A stretch of DNA of 64,000 nt, from assembly GCA_023525915.1 (NCBI GenBank), contig CP026657.1, positions 3,682,001 through 3,746,000 of the forward strand, written 5' to 3'. The notes under the pieces were generated by a model, which worked only from the letters and a program-made list of their open reading frames with translations, made no database searches and was not told the DNA's origin. This DNA is from Acetispira formosa (nom. nud.). Its GTDB lineage: Bacteria > Desulfobacterota > Desulfarculia > Adiutricales > Adiutricaceae. Of this stretch, positions 27,239-36,185 are shown in pieces. A program made the translations under genes and the position numbers. The first letter of the stretch is position 1. Each line of letters begins with the position of its first letter.

Positions 27239-28552
27239 ATGATATTCGATTTAGAAAAAGAAACCCTCCCAAGGGAGGATCTGGAAGCTCTTCAACTGCG
27301 CCGCTTGGTGGACCTCTGCCGCCGGGTTTACGCCAATGTGCCCTTTTACACCAAAAAGTTCGATGAACTGGGCGTCACCCCCGATCACATCAAGAGCCTG
27401 AATGATCTCTCCAGTCTGCCCTTTACTGAAAAACGCCATTTGCGCGATCATTATCCCTATGGGCTTTTTGCCGTCCCCCGTGATAATGTGGTGCGCCTCC
27501 ACGCCTCCAGCGGCACCACCGGCCGCGTCACCGTGGTCGGATACACCCGCCGCGACATCGATAACTGGGCCGACCTCATGGCCCGCTCCCTGGCCGCCGC
27601 CGGGGCCGGACGCCGCGATATGGTCCATATCGCTTATGGCTACGGCCTATTCACCGGCGGTCTGGGCGCTCACTACGGGGCCGAGAGGCTCGGGGCCACG
27701 GTCGTCCCCAGCTCCAGCGGCGCCACTCGCCGTCAGGTCCAGTTTATGCGCGATTTGGGGGCCACCGTGCTCTGCTGCACCCCTTCCTACGCCCTGCATC
27801 TCCATGAGGCCGCCCGCGAAGAGGGGCTGGACTTCAGAGACAAAAATATGATGCGCCTGACCACCGGCGTTTTCGGAGCCGAACCCTGGTCTGAGGAAAT
27901 GCGCCATACCATTGAAAAAAATATGGGCATCAATGCCATGAATGTTTATGGCCTCTCTGAAATCATGGGGCCGGGCGTGGCCATGGAGTGCGTTGAGGCC
28001 AAAGAAGGGCTTCACATTTTTGAGGATCACTTCCTGCCGGAAATCATTGACCCCGATACCGGAAAAGTGCTGCCTATGGGCGAGGAGGGCGAACTGGTGC
28101 TGACCACCCTCACCAAAGAGGCCGTGCCCCTGGTGCGTTATCGCACCAGAGACATCACCCGCCTCATTAACGTCCCCTGCCGCTGCGGCCGCACCCATGT
28201 CCGCATGGACAGGGTTATGGGCCGCTCCGACGACATGCTCATTATTCGCGGCGTCAACGTCTATCCCTCCCAGATCGAGGCCATTCTGGTGGAAACCGAG
28301 GGGCTTACCCCCCACTATCAGATCATGGTCGACCGGGTGGACAATCTTGACCAGATGGAAGTTCAGGTTGAGCTGTCTGAAGACTTCCTGGCCGGCGGTG
28401 AAGTTAAGCGGCTCCAGAATATGACCAAGCACCTGACCCGCCGCATCAAGGAATTTCTGGGCGTAACCGCCCAGGTGCGCCTGGTGGACCCCAGAAGCCT
28501 CAGCCGCAGTGAAGGCAAGGCCCAGAGGGTTATCGACAATAGAAAAGGCTGA
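27239..28552 (+). CDS. paaK: Phenylacetate-CoA ligase
   Basis: AMP-forming acyl-CoA ligase that activates phenylacetate (or indoleacetate/aryl acids) with CoA and ATP. The start at 27239 has GAGGA 6 nt upstream; the ATG at 27227 has none. At 437 residues it is typical. Visible motifs: the AMP-loop [37 protein letters not shown], the hinge [12 protein letters not shown], and the C-terminal [27 protein letters not shown] is common in this family. An ACT-domain gene follows 137 bp later, the usual pairing in anaerobes that also ferment or respire aromatic amino acids. No ior or paa oxygenase genes are in the window, consistent with anaerobic use. Confidence 0.93.
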   Translation: MIFDLEKETLPREDLEALQLRRLVDLCRRVYANVPFYTKKFDELGVTPDHIKSLNDLSSLPFTEKRHLRDHYPYGLFAVPRDNVVRLHASSGTTGRVTVVGYTRRDIDNWADLMARSLAAAGAGRRDMVHIAYGYGLFTGGLGAHYGAERLGATVVPSSSGATRRQVQFMRDLGATVLCCTPSYALHLHEAAREEGLDFRDKNMMRLTTGVFGAEPWSEEMRHTIEKNMGINAMNVYGLSEIMGPGVAMECVEAKEGLHIFEDHFLPEIIDPDTGKVLPMGEEGELVLTTLTKEAVPLVRYRTRDITRLINVPCRCGRTHVRMDRVMGRSDDMLIIRGVNVYPSQIEAILVETEGLTPHYQIMVDRVDNLDQMEVQVELSEDFLAGGEVKRLQNMTKHLTRRIKEFLGVTAQVRLVDPRSLSRSEGKAQRVIDNRKG

Positions 28553-28689
28553 GGCCCGGCTGAGAGCCGCGTCCAGTTCAGACGGAAGCGAATTGACACC
28601 TTTTTGCACAGCCTCTCTTATTATGCTGTGAGGAATGTCCTAAGAAAAAGTTAAAGTTCCACGCGTTCCGTCCGAAAAGTGAGGAAAGA

Positions 28690-29124
28690 ATGAAAACTGA
28701 GCAGCTATCCATCTTTCTTGAAAATAAACCCGGCCGCCTAGCCGAAGTGGCCGAAGCCCTGGCCAGAACTAAAATCAACATCCGGGCCCTCTCTCTGGCC
28801 GATACCGATGATTTCGGTGTTCTGCGCCTGATAGCCGACCGGCCGGAAGAAGCCAAGGCCGCCCTGCGCGAAGACGGGTTCAGCGCGCAGGTCTCGGAAG
28901 TTCTGGCCGTGGAAGTGCCTGACCATCCCGGCGGGCTGGGCCGAATCCTGTCAGCTTTTGATAAGGCTGGAGTCAATGTGGAATATATGTATGCCTGTGT
29001 CAGCCGCCCCCGGCAGGACGTGGCTATCATGATCTTCCGTCTTGATGACCTGGCCAAAGCGCTGGAAAATTTTCCTGCCGATTGCGGGCGCATCGTGCCC
29101 CCTTCGGAACTGTATACCTATTAA
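28690..29124 (+). CDS. Tandem ACT-domain protein
   Basis: A 144-residue protein made of two ACT domains: residues 1 to about 68 (QLSIFLENKPGRLAEVAEALARTKINIRALSLADT) and about 72-144 (VEVPDHPGGLGRILSAFDKAGVNVEYMYACV). Both keep the ligand-turn glycines (KPGRL, HPGGL). GAGGAA precedes the ATG. ACT domains bind amino acids; beside paaK, this protein probably senses an aromatic amino acid or related acid and modulates the ligase, a relation inferred from recurrent neighbourhood. Confidence 0.92.
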   Translation: MKTEQLSIFLENKPGRLAEVAEALARTKINIRALSLADTDDFGVLRLIADRPEEAKAALREDGFSAQVSEVLAVEVPDHPGGLGRILSAFDKAGVNVEYMYACVSRPRQDVAIMIFRLDDLAKALENFPADCGRIVPPSELYTY

Positions 29125-29206
29125 TCCTCCTGAAGCCGGGAAATCAGCCCCAGATTTCCCGGCAATTCTCTTCGCTCATCCCAGCCCCGCAATTACCCAA
29201 AAGCCG

Positions 29207-29306
29207 CCATAGGCACGGGGGCACCGCTCTTAATACGATGATGGCCGCCAAAACCAGCCTCCAGGGAAACCGCCCCCCAGACCCAGCCCCGTGCGGGCCA
29301 CGCACA
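29207..29306 (+). repeat. Dispersed repeat with TACGATGATGGCCGCC core, copy B
   Basis: The unit starts CCATAGGCACGGGGGC and includes CTTAATACGATGATGGCCGCC and AAAACCAGC. It ends CCCCGTGCGGGCCACGCAC, matching copy A closely in the same orientation. It lies 82 bp after the ACT-domain gene. Confidence 0.85.
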
Positions 29307-29867
29307 ATCTCAAGTGATTCAATATCAAAATTGCAGATTTTTACATTAAGTTTAACAATACTCATTCGCCGTCTTAAAGCCGCGCCACATTATTTAATTA
29401 AGCTTAATTTAGCCAAAAAACCCTCAATGTTTGTAACGTTTATGTCGATATGTATGGCAAGACACGGTATAAAGGACGCTATATGAAGTGTCCGGGCCGT
29501 GGGACACCGATAGCTGCGAATGTGAAAATAGTAAAGGAACTGAATGTTTATGAAGAGCGGATGTGAACCCGGCCGCTTTTCTTTAAGATCAAAAATTGCG
29601 GCTTCTTCCAATGGATCAGTTTGGAAAGGAAGCCTGGAAAATTTTTTATCCGGGCAAACCGGATTGAAAAACAACGATTCCGCCCGGACCGGGACACCAG
29701 GTGAGGATCGGGCCTTTTCCGTAGGAACAAGGTCGAGAACGGAAGGCTTCACCTTTCTGGGGTGAAGGGGAAGGGGGCCGGCGGGTTACAGCCCTTATGG
29801 CTTCGGACCCGAGACAAAAGCATGGATGCAAAAATTCTCTTAAGAGAATGAATTCACGGAGGAATAA
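29307..29867. other. Intergenic region with palindrome before an unknown gene
   Basis: No convincing gene is present. A perfect 16-bp palindrome, ATTCTCTTAAGAGAAT (29834-29849), sits just upstream of the Shine-Dalgarno of the gene at 29868 and could be an operator. GTGTCC...GGACAC (29489-29507) is a small hairpin. The 29544-29765 open frame lacks family features and a good ribosome site. Confidence 0.5.
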
Positions 29868-30266
29868 ATGGGAATGGTTCTTGAACACGAGCTGACGGCC
29901 TGCTATGCAGCCGGGAGCTTGGGGGGAACCCTGGGACGTCTGAACGAATCGTTGAGACGTCTGTCCCGGGCGCACTGCACGGGTTCCCGGGAGAAACCAG
30001 GGGGCGCGGCTGATGACTGGTTCATTGAACCGGCCAGATTAGCCCACCTCAACCAGGCACTGCGTTTGATGGCCGATGCCTGGCAGTCCAAACGGACGGC
30101 CTCGCGGTGGTTCAGCAACATTGAAGATGTTCTGGACGACCTGAAGGAAAAAACCATGATGCGGTTCTGTGAAGATCCGGACCAGAAAACGGACCAGCGC
30201 TCGGAATACCAACTGCTGGCCCAGGCCCTGGACAATTTGCAGACCGAACCGCAATTCTTGATTTAA
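29868..30266 (+). CDS. Hypothetical 132-residue protein
   Basis: I do not recognise this protein. It is probably real: GGAGGA lies 6 nt before the ATG, a strong terminator follows about 107 bp after the stop, and composition matches its neighbours. It is soluble, predicted mostly helical, with an N-terminal segment ACYAAGSLGGTLGRLNESLRRLSRAH and an acidic/basic C-terminal half (WFSNIEDVLDDLKEKTMMRFCEDPDQK). There is no signal peptide, TM segment or known catalytic motif. The perfect palindrome at 29834-29849 overlaps its likely leader and suggests regulated expression. Confidence 0.65.
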   Translation: MGMVLEHELTACYAAGSLGGTLGRLNESLRRLSRAHCTGSREKPGGAADDWFIEPARLAHLNQALRLMADAWQSKRTASRWFSNIEDVLDDLKEKTMMRFCEDPDQKTDQRSEYQLLAQALDNLQTEPQFLI

Positions 30267-30372
30267 GAACTCAGGTTCACACCGCCAGACGACCATGAAA
30301 CGCCGGTCTGGATTCCGGCAGAAATGGCGACCGGGGAATTATATACTTCAACCCGGCCCATCAACATCAACC

Positions 30373-30403
30373 ACAAAGGCCCCCTCGGGGGCCTTTGTTT
30401 TCT
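30373..30403 (+). terminator. Rho-independent terminator
   Basis: ACAAAGGCCCCC pairs with GGGGGCCTTTGT around a 2-nt turn, followed by TTTTCTT. It lies downstream of the 132-residue protein and just before the IS200-type element. Confidence 0.85.
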
Positions 30404-30421
30404 TGCCCGCTTTAGCTTGAT

Positions 30422-31145
30422 TAAACCACCGGCTCTGCCGGTGGTAGGCGTTCTTAGCTTTAGCTTTAAGCAAAAGAAGCCCCCCAATGCTAAAATGATG
30501 TAGGTTTGCCGACCACATCAAATAGCATAAGGAGGCTGTCCAGTGGACAAAAACAGCTTAGCACATACCCGATGGGAATGTAAGTATCACATAGTGTTTG
30601 CGCCAAAGTATCGTCGGCAAGTGATATACGGGAAGATCAAAGTAGATGTTGGAAAGATATTGCGAGATTTGTGTGAGAGGAAAGGGGTTGAAATAATAGA
30701 GGCGGAATGTTGCCCAGATCACATCCACATGTTTGTGAGGATACCGCCGAAGTACAGCGTATCAGAGGTAATGGGGTATCTGAAAGGGAAAAGTTCATTG
30801 ATGATATTCGACCGGCACGCCAACTTGAAGTACAAGTATGGCAATAGACACTTTTGGTGTCGTGGGTACTATGTGGATACAGTGGGCAAAAATGCGAAAA
30901 GGATAGTTGAGTATATAAGAAACCAACTGCAAGAGGACTTGACGGCAGATCAACTGACGATGAAGGAATACATCGACCCGTTTACGGGTGAGCCGGTAAA
31001 CAAAGGCAAAAAGAAATAGCCCCTTTAGGGGCATGCCTGTGAACTGTATGCGGTTGGCAAACCATTCAATGCGCCCTCTGGCGCTGCCAGTAACATGCCC
31101 TTGTAGGGCTTGAGCAGACCACCCGCTGAGCGGGTGGTCCTGATT
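30422..31145 (+). mobile_element. IS200-type insertion sequence (tnpA only)
   Basis: A single Y1/HUH transposase gene is bracketed by subterminal hairpins: CCACCGGCTCTGCCGGTGG at the left (30426-30444) and CCACCCGCTGAGCGGGTGG at the right (31120-31138). There are no inverted terminal repeats or target duplication, as expected for this family. TTGAT lies directly left (30417-30421) and could be the target. There is no tnpB. Exact ends are estimated. Confidence 0.85.
30543..31019 (+). CDS. tnpA: IS200/IS605-family transposase TnpA
   Basis: A 158-residue single-strand transposase of the Y1 HUH class, intact by length. The GTG start at 30543 has AAGGAGG 7 nt upstream. It starts HTRWECKYHIVFAPKYRRQVIYG, the family hallmark. 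The HUH motif is His60-Ile-His62 (CCPDHIHMFV) and the nucleophile is probably Tyr124 (IVEYIRNQ). It cuts and joins single-stranded ends recognised through the flanking hairpins. All key residues are present, so the element may be active. Confidence 0.95.
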   Translation: MDKNSLAHTRWECKYHIVFAPKYRRQVIYGKIKVDVGKILRDLCERKGVEIIEAECCPDHIHMFVRIPPKYSVSEVMGYLKGKSSLMIFDRHANLKYKYGNRHFWCRGYYVDTVGKNAKRIVEYIRNQLQEDLTADQLTMKEYIDPFTGEPVNKGKKK

Positions 31146-31211
31146 TGCACCGCGCCAGACTATGTTCTGTTGCAGGTGTAATTCTTAAATTTGTGGGTAT
31201 ACCATATGACC

Positions 31212-31297
31212 GCCGCCGGGAGAAATATTTTTGCCCGGCTCCGGTTCCGGGGGGTCTTTAGTCACCAGAGCCGGGCCAAAACATTTCTCCCGGCGGC
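31212..31297. repeat. Palindromic repeat family, copy 1 (type Y)
   Basis: An 86-bp palindrome, GCCGCCGGGAGAAATATTTTTGCCCGG... against its mirror, with the asymmetric centre GGGGGGTCTTTAGTCAC. It is one of eight in the window and the only type Y copy standing alone. The adjacent CTGCCTGGTCGGC is the inverted form of a spacer seen before the other type Y copies. Confidence 0.85.
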
Positions 31298-31389
31298 TGC
31301 CTGGTCGGCCATAATCAATGGCCCCAGTCGAGTGGAGTGAACGCCGGACAGCGATTCCAAACCAACTCCGCAATTGCATGATTGAGTAT

Positions 31390-31959
31390 TTATGGTGCAA
31401 GCCGCCTGAATCTGACCACCCTACGATTGTTCCTCGTCAATGCTTTTCGAAAAAACAGGATCAAAAGAGATATAGCCGTAAACGGCAGCCACACCCATTT
31501 CAATTCAGAAAAAACTACCGCCCGCCCCCAATCGGAAAACATGGCGGAAGGACTCATCGGGGCCACCCGGATGGGCCGCCAGGACAGGAAATGCCGTCCG
31601 TCTTCAAACGGCCAGAGGGCGGCCGGCCCCAGCCCCCCGCTGGTGGCGGCGTCCAGAACCACATGACTGGCCACGGCCAGAAAGAGGAAAAAGGCCGAAA
31701 CCATCCGGCCCGCCCTCAACCAGGGTCCCAGAGCCAGACCCGCCGCGGCGGCCAGGGCCATTGCGGCCGTGGAGTGGGAAATTCCGCGATGCCCCCAGAG
31801 GCTCTCATAGGGCACGCCCATGAAAAAGCCGATGGAATCCAAATCCGGGGCCATGGAAAGAGCAACTCCGGCCACCAGCAGCCGGGGAGGGATGACTTTA
31901 GCGCCAAGAGCCAGCCCCAGAGTCAGGGCCGGGGCGGCGTGGGTTAGGACTGTCGGCAT
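31390..31959 (-). CDS. YdjM-like membrane-bound metal-dependent hydrolase family protein
   Basis: About 189 residues, a membrane protein of the YdjM/DUF457 family. The start MPTVLTHAAPALTLGLALG at 31959 is typical of the family and has GGTGAG about 7 nt upstream; an ATG at 31974 is an alternative. Conserved polar residues lie at the membrane faces: APDLDSIGFF, WGHRGISHS (the family H-R-G-x-x-H motif), and ASHVVLDAATSGGLG. These resemble a metal site, but no activity is established; E. coli YdjM is SOS-induced. No LexA-like box is seen here. Confidence 0.85.
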   Translation of the reverse strand: MPTVLTHAAPALTLGLALGAKVIPPRLLVAGVALSMAPDLDSIGFFMGVPYESLWGHRGISHSTAAMALAAAAGLALGPWLRAGRMVSAFFLFLAVASHVVLDAATSGGLGPAALWPFEDGRHFLSWRPIRVAPMSPSAMFSDWGRAVVFSELKWVWLPFTAISLLILFFRKALTRNNRRVVRFRRLAP

Positions 31960-32085
31960 TGTTTCACTCACCATTTTCCCAATTGAAATCCTGGCCGTCC
32001 CGTGAGAAGCGGACGTGTCCTTAACATATTGGAAAATGGTGGCGCATTGATGAATAATATGTGGAATTAATATGGAACCTCCGGC

Positions 32086-33387
32086 TCATCGCTTCCTGAC
32101 GCACAAAAACCTGATCAGGCACATCAGAAGCAGGGCCAGCCAGGAAAAGGCCTCCGCATAGGCGATAACGTCGTTTCCATAGTGGTCCACCAACCCATAG
32201 GACAGGGCGATTCTTAAACCTAAGGCCAAAAGACTGACCAGCCCTGAGAACAGCACATCCCCCTTGCCTTCAAGGTAGCCTTTTATGGCCGTGGCAATTC
32301 CGAAAGGCAGATAGAACAGCGCGATGATGCCAAAAAAATTCCGGCCGATCCGGGCTGCCTCCGCGCTCACCCCGAACATGGAAACCATCGCCCCGCCGGT
32401 CGGCACGATTATGGCCGTCAAAACAATGGACACCGCCGCCATGATTATCGCGCCGACATACAGGCCCTTTACGGCCCTCTGCCGGTTTCCGGCCCCCACG
32501 TTCTGGGCTACAACTATGGCTATGCCCGCGCCCAGATTGGTGATGGGCAACAGGATGACGCTGTCCACCCGGTAGGCGGTGGTAATGGCGGCCACGGTCA
32601 AGGTTCCGAACCCGTTCATAAAATTCTGCAAAACCAGGTTCCCGGCCGAGTGGACGCTGTACTGGATCGCCATTGGCAGGCTCAGGCCCAGCCCGCGCGA
32701 CAGGATGCGCCGGTCCAAAAGGCCCTGGCCGGGGCCGAATCTCATGGCCTCATATTTTCTCACAGAATAGGCCACAATGAATATGGCCATTAAGGCCTGG
32801 GAGATGACCGTGGCCACTGCCGCCCCGCTGGCTCCGTAACGGAAGACGGCGACAAAGAGGATATCCAGCAGGATATTGGTCAGGGAGGAAATGAGGATGG
32901 CCAGAAACTGGGTCCGGCTGTCGCCCATGCCGCGCAGAACGGCGGAGTAGACGTTGTAGACCAGAAGGAAGGGAATCCCGGCCAGGGTAATCCGCAGATA
33001 GTCACGGGCAATGAAAAAGATGTCGTCCGGGGTGCTTAACAGGCGGAGAATCTCATCGGCCAGCAGCATTCCGGCCACACTCACGGCCAGGAACATGGCC
33101 CCCAGCACCAGCAAAAAAGAGGACAGAACCTTTTTCAGTTCAGCCCGCTCCCCTTCGCCATACAACTGGGCGGCCAGGATGGAAACTCCCAGCGTGAAGC
33201 CGGTGATCATCATAATGGCGAATGCGGATATGTTGACGGTCGCCCCAATGGCCGCCAGCGGAAGTTCACCTTCGACGTTGCCGACGATAAAAGCATCGGC
33301 CCAGCTGTAAAGCTGCTGCATCAATCCGCTGAGAACCAGCGGCAGGCTGAACATCACCAGGGCCTTGGCCAGGCTGCCTTTGGTCAT
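32086..33387 (-). CDS. MATE-family multidrug/Na+ efflux transporter
   Basis: A 433-residue protein with twelve predicted TM segments in two MatE repeats. It starts LAKALVMFSLPLVLSGLMQQLYSWADAFIVGNVEGELPLAAIGAT, the standard MATE N-terminus. The second repeat begins around GLGLSLPMAIQYSVHSAGNLVLQNFMNGFGTLTVAAIT. These are cation-coupled exporters of drugs or metabolites. The Shine-Dalgarno is weak. An IS66-like miniature element lies just upstream (33439-33662), between this gene and the helicase operon, and could affect expression. Confidence 0.92.
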   Translation of the reverse strand: MTKGSLAKALVMFSLPLVLSGLMQQLYSWADAFIVGNVEGELPLAAIGATVNISAFAIMMITGFTLGVSILAAQLYGEGERAELKKVLSSFLLVLGAMFLAVSVAGMLLADEILRLLSTPDDIFFIARDYLRITLAGIPFLLVYNVYSAVLRGMGDSRTQFLAILISSLTNILLDILFVAVFRYGASGAAVATVISQALMAIFIVAYSVRKYEAMRFGPGQGLLDRRILSRGLGLSLPMAIQYSVHSAGNLVLQNFMNGFGTLTVAAITTAYRVDSVILLPITNLGAGIAIVVAQNVGAGNRQRAVKGLYVGAIIMAAVSIVLTAIIVPTGGAMVSMFGVSAEAARIGRNFFGIIALFYLPFGIATAIKGYLEGKGDVLFSGLVSLLALGLRIALSYGLVDHYGNDVIAYAEAFSWLALLLMCLIRFLCVRKR

Positions 33388-33438
33388 GTCTGTGGAGATA
33401 AGTCACCTCTGTTTAGAAGTCAAGATTGTAATTTCGGA

Positions 33439-33662
33439 GTAACTATTCAGCCGGTAGGTGGCGGGGTGCTCAGACTTTTTCCGCCATGCGTCGTTGTCGG
33501 CCTTTTAGGACAAGGGGATGACCGTAAAGGTCTATCCCCTTGTCCTAAAAGGCCTCCGCCTAGCCTGACGAAAAAATTCTTCGCGCGGGCGTGGCAGGAA
33601 TTGGTAAATAGCTGATTTTATTACAACGCATTTTTGTGACCTAAAGGGTGCTGAATAGTTAC
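33439..33662. mobile_element. 224-bp miniature element with IS66-type ends and 8-bp target duplication
   Basis: A perfect 13-bp terminal inverted repeat (GTAACTATTCAGC at the left, its complement at the right) is bordered by ATTTCGGA on both sides (33431-33438 and 33663-33670). GTAA termini and 8-bp duplications are hallmarks of the IS66 family. Inside is a large hairpin (GGCCTTTTAGGACAAGGGGAT and its mirror) and no open frame for a transposase. It is a MITE mobilised in trans. Confidence 0.85.
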
Positions 33663-33683
33663 ATTTCGGAAACGCAATGACCC

Positions 33684-33773
33684 GCCGGAAGCCGGGGATT
33701 GTTTTTGTCCCGTCTCCGTTCCGGGGGGTCTTTAGTCACGGAGCCGGGACAAAAACAATCCCCGGCTTCCGGC
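33684..33773. repeat. Palindromic repeat family, copy 2 (type X)
   Basis: A 90-bp palindrome, GCCGGAAGCCGGGGATTG, TTTTTGTCCC and its mirror, around the centre GGGGGGTCTTTAGTCAC. It forms a pair with the type Y copy 51 bp downstream. Confidence 0.85.
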
Positions 33774-33824
33774 TACAGTTCTACCTGTGCACGCTTTCCA
33801 GGCCTTAAGAAAGCCGACCAGGCA

Positions 33825-33909
33825 GCCGCCGGGAAAAATGTTTTTGCCCGGCTCTGGTGACTAAAGACCCCCGGAACCAGAGCCGGGCAAAAACATTTTT
33901 CCCGGCGGC
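33825..33909. repeat. Palindromic repeat family, copy 3 (type Y)
   Basis: An 85-bp palindrome, GCCGCCGGGAAAAATG, TTTTTGCCCGG and its mirror, with the centre in inverted orientation (GTGACTAAAGACCCCC). The preceding spacer AGAAAGCCGACCAGGCA is nearly identical to that before copy 5. It lies 39 bp after the stop codon of the minus-strand helicase. Confidence 0.85.
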
Positions 33910-33947
33910 GGTCCTCCGCTTTTCCGAAATTCAATCTTGGCTACGTA

Positions 33948-36176
33948 TTAGTCGAGCCAGCCGCGAATGCGGGCTTTCATTTCGTCGATACCCAGAATGC
34001 CGTGGGCAAAGCCCCGCCGGACCAGCTCCTCGGGCAGGAATTCATCATATTTTTCAAACACCGGGACTTCTCCCTTATACAACAACTCCATCGGGTCGAG
34101 CGGCTGTTGTTCCATCTCGCCCATAATTTTGAAAAAGTCCTCTTTGGTGGCTTTCATTTTGAACTGGATAAAATATGGCCGGGAGGAATCCAGGGCGGTC
34201 AGGCCCAGAAGGGGGCCGCATTTAATTTTGATGAAACGCTCCAAAGCCAGGAAGGCATAAGTCCCCAGCCACGGAAACAGGCACCACATATCGCCGCCCA
34301 GGCATAGCAGCGGCTCTTCAGTCAGGCCGGAATTCAGAGCGGTGAGCCGGGCTTCACCCAGCCGGGCCACCGCGTTTTTCATCAGATAGGGATATATCGT
34401 GTTTTCCGCCAGCACCGCTTTCATCTTCTCCAAAACACGGGTGTTGATATCGCCGGGGCACAGGCCGAAATAGGCCGGGACTTTGCCCTTAACCTGTTCG
34501 CAATAGACCAGGTGACGTTTGTGATCAACTTCTTCCACTATCCAGACGTGCCCGGCCAAGGCAATTTTTTCACCCACCGGCGGCGGGGAGACAATGGTGC
34601 CCAATTCCTGGGAGTGACTGCGGACGGTGTATTCCTCATTTTCCTTGAACACGGCGTAGAATTTGAAGGAATTGGTCAGCCTCTCCCCGGCCAGCCCGAC
34701 GATGAGGCCGCCCTCTTCGGTCTTTTGAAGGTGGTCATTGGCCAACAGATGACGCAGCAGCAGTTTGTAGTCGTCGTGGCTGATCCGGTGGAAATAGCTC
34801 AGCGAGAGCACCCGTGCGGCCAGCCCGGCCGGAGACAGTTCCCCACAGGAGGCCAGGGTGCTCATGGTCTGGTGATACAAGAGGCTGAAGGGCAGCCGGT
34901 CCAGCTTGGGCGGCTCGACCCAGCGTTCCTCAACATAGAGCTGCACCAGGGCGATGCCCTGAAGCAGAACCCACGGGATGGTCAGCGGCAGCATGGCCCT
35001 GGCTTCGGGCTGCTCTTCGCGCATGACAAACCACATCTCCGGCGGCATTTCCCGGCGGCCGGTGCGGCCCATTCTCTGAAGAAACGAGGAAACCATAAAG
35101 GGCGCGTCAATCTGAAAGGCGCGCTCCAGGCGGCCGATATCTATGCCCAGCTCCAGAGTGGCGGTGGTGACGGTGGTCTGGAACTGTTCTTCGTCCTTCA
35201 TCACCGCTTCGGCCGTTTCCCGATAGGAGGTCGAGAGATTCCCGTGATGAATCAGAAAACGGTCAGACTCACGGTTAGCTTCACAGTATTGGCGCAGAGT
35301 GGTGGTCACCGCTTCGCATTCCTCCCTGGAATTGACGAAGACCAGGCACTTTTTTCCGCGAGTATGCTCAAATATGTAACCCAGGCCCGGATCGGCGTTT
35401 GGGGGCGCGGTGTCGGTCCGGCTGCCCAAAACGGGCAGGGCGTCGGGGATATTTTTGTCGGCTGCCGCCTCTTCGCCCTGAACATAAAAATGCTCCATCG
35501 AGAGCCGCCATCGGGCGCCTTTGCTTTCGATCTGAGGGATCAGCGTTTTTCGGCCCGTGCCGGAGGACAGGAATTTTCCCGTCCCTTCCGGGTCGCCCAC
35601 TGTGGCCGAGAGGCCGATTCTTCGCGGATTGACCCCAGCCAGTTTCGAGAGCCTTTCTATCAGGCACAGGGTCTGGCCGCCCCGGTCGCCGCGCAGAAGG
35701 GAATGGACTTCGTCAATCACCACAAACCGCAGGTCGCCGAACAGACGGGCCACGTCACCGTGTTTATGAAGAAGCAGGGCCTCCAGTGATTCCGGGGTTA
35801 TCTGAAGAATACCGGAAGGTTGTTTCAAGAGCTTGTTTTTGTGGGATTGGGCCACGTCGCCGTGCCAGTGCCAGACCGGGATATCGGCCTCGCGGCACAA
35901 ATCGCCCAGACGCATGAATTGATCGTTGATGAGGGCTTTGAGGGGGCCGATATAAACAGCGCCCACTGAAGCGGGTTTGTCTTCGGTGAACAGAGTCAGA
36001 ATAGGGAAAAAGGCCGCTTCCGTTTTCCCGGAGGCGGTGGAGGCGCAGAGCAAGAGATTGTCGTCGGTATTAAAGACCGCCTCACCCGCCGCCACCTGAA
36101 TGGCCCGGAGCGATTCCCAGCTGTTCTGGTAAATGAAATCCTGGATGAAGGGCGCATAGCGATTAAAGATGTTCAT
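33948..36176 (-). CDS. DEAD/DEAH-box superfamily 2 helicase, BrxHI/Lhr-like
   Basis: A 742-residue SF2 helicase and last gene of the M50B-TerB-BrxD-like operon. Motifs: Walker A ASTASGKTEA (about 45-54), motif II DEVHSLL, motif III SAT, and motif VI QRMGRTGR. LIHHGNLS and LELGIDIG are typical of Lhr-type helicases. A C-terminal region of about 330 residues (after the RecA2 core) includes winged-helix-like and OB-like stretches, as in Lhr and BrxHI. It starts 9 bp after the BrxD-like stop with AAGGG upstream. The pairing of a BrxD-like ATPase with such a helicase is known from BREX type 2, but no pglX, pglZ or brxA-C is present here. Confidence 0.88.
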   Translation of the reverse strand: MNIFNRYAPFIQDFIYQNSWESLRAIQVAAGEAVFNTDDNLLLCASTASGKTEAAFFPILTLFTEDKPASVGAVYIGPLKALINDQFMRLGDLCREADIPVWHWHGDVAQSHKNKLLKQPSGILQITPESLEALLLHKHGDVARLFGDLRFVVIDEVHSLLRGDRGGQTLCLIERLSKLAGVNPRRIGLSATVGDPEGTGKFLSSGTGRKTLIPQIESKGARWRLSMEHFYVQGEEAAADKNIPDALPVLGSRTDTAPPNADPGLGYIFEHTRGKKCLVFVNSREECEAVTTTLRQYCEANRESDRFLIHHGNLSTSYRETAEAVMKDEEQFQTTVTTATLELGIDIGRLERAFQIDAPFMVSSFLQRMGRTGRREMPPEMWFVMREEQPEARAMLPLTIPWVLLQGIALVQLYVEERWVEPPKLDRLPFSLLYHQTMSTLASCGELSPAGLAARVLSLSYFHRISHDDYKLLLRHLLANDHLQKTEEGGLIVGLAGERLTNSFKFYAVFKENEEYTVRSHSQELGTIVSPPPVGEKIALAGHVWIVEEVDHKRHLVYCEQVKGKVPAYFGLCPGDINTRVLEKMKAVLAENTIYPYLMKNAVARLGEARLTALNSGLTEEPLLCLGGDMWCLFPWLGTYAFLALERFIKIKCGPLLGLTALDSSRPYFIQFKMKATKEDFFKIMGEMEQQPLDPMELLYKGEVPVFEKYDEFLPEELVRRGFAHGILGIDEMKARIRGWLD

Positions 36177-36185
36177 GGCCGGCCC

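Noticed and set aside
29082..29486. 134-codon open frame after the ACT gene
   Set aside because: It starts within the ACT coding region and crosses dispersed repeat B, so it is a chance frame.
33684..33909. Possible CRISPR array (repeated units with spacers)
   Set aside because: Units are single large palindromes in X-Y pairs with 45-51-bp spacers that are partly conserved, not a series of identical repeats with unique spacers. No cas genes are present.
34512..35789. 425-codon open frame on the plus strand
   Set aside because: It is entirely antisense to the helicase gene, lacks a ribosome site and domain features, and reflects GC-biased codon use of the opposite strand.
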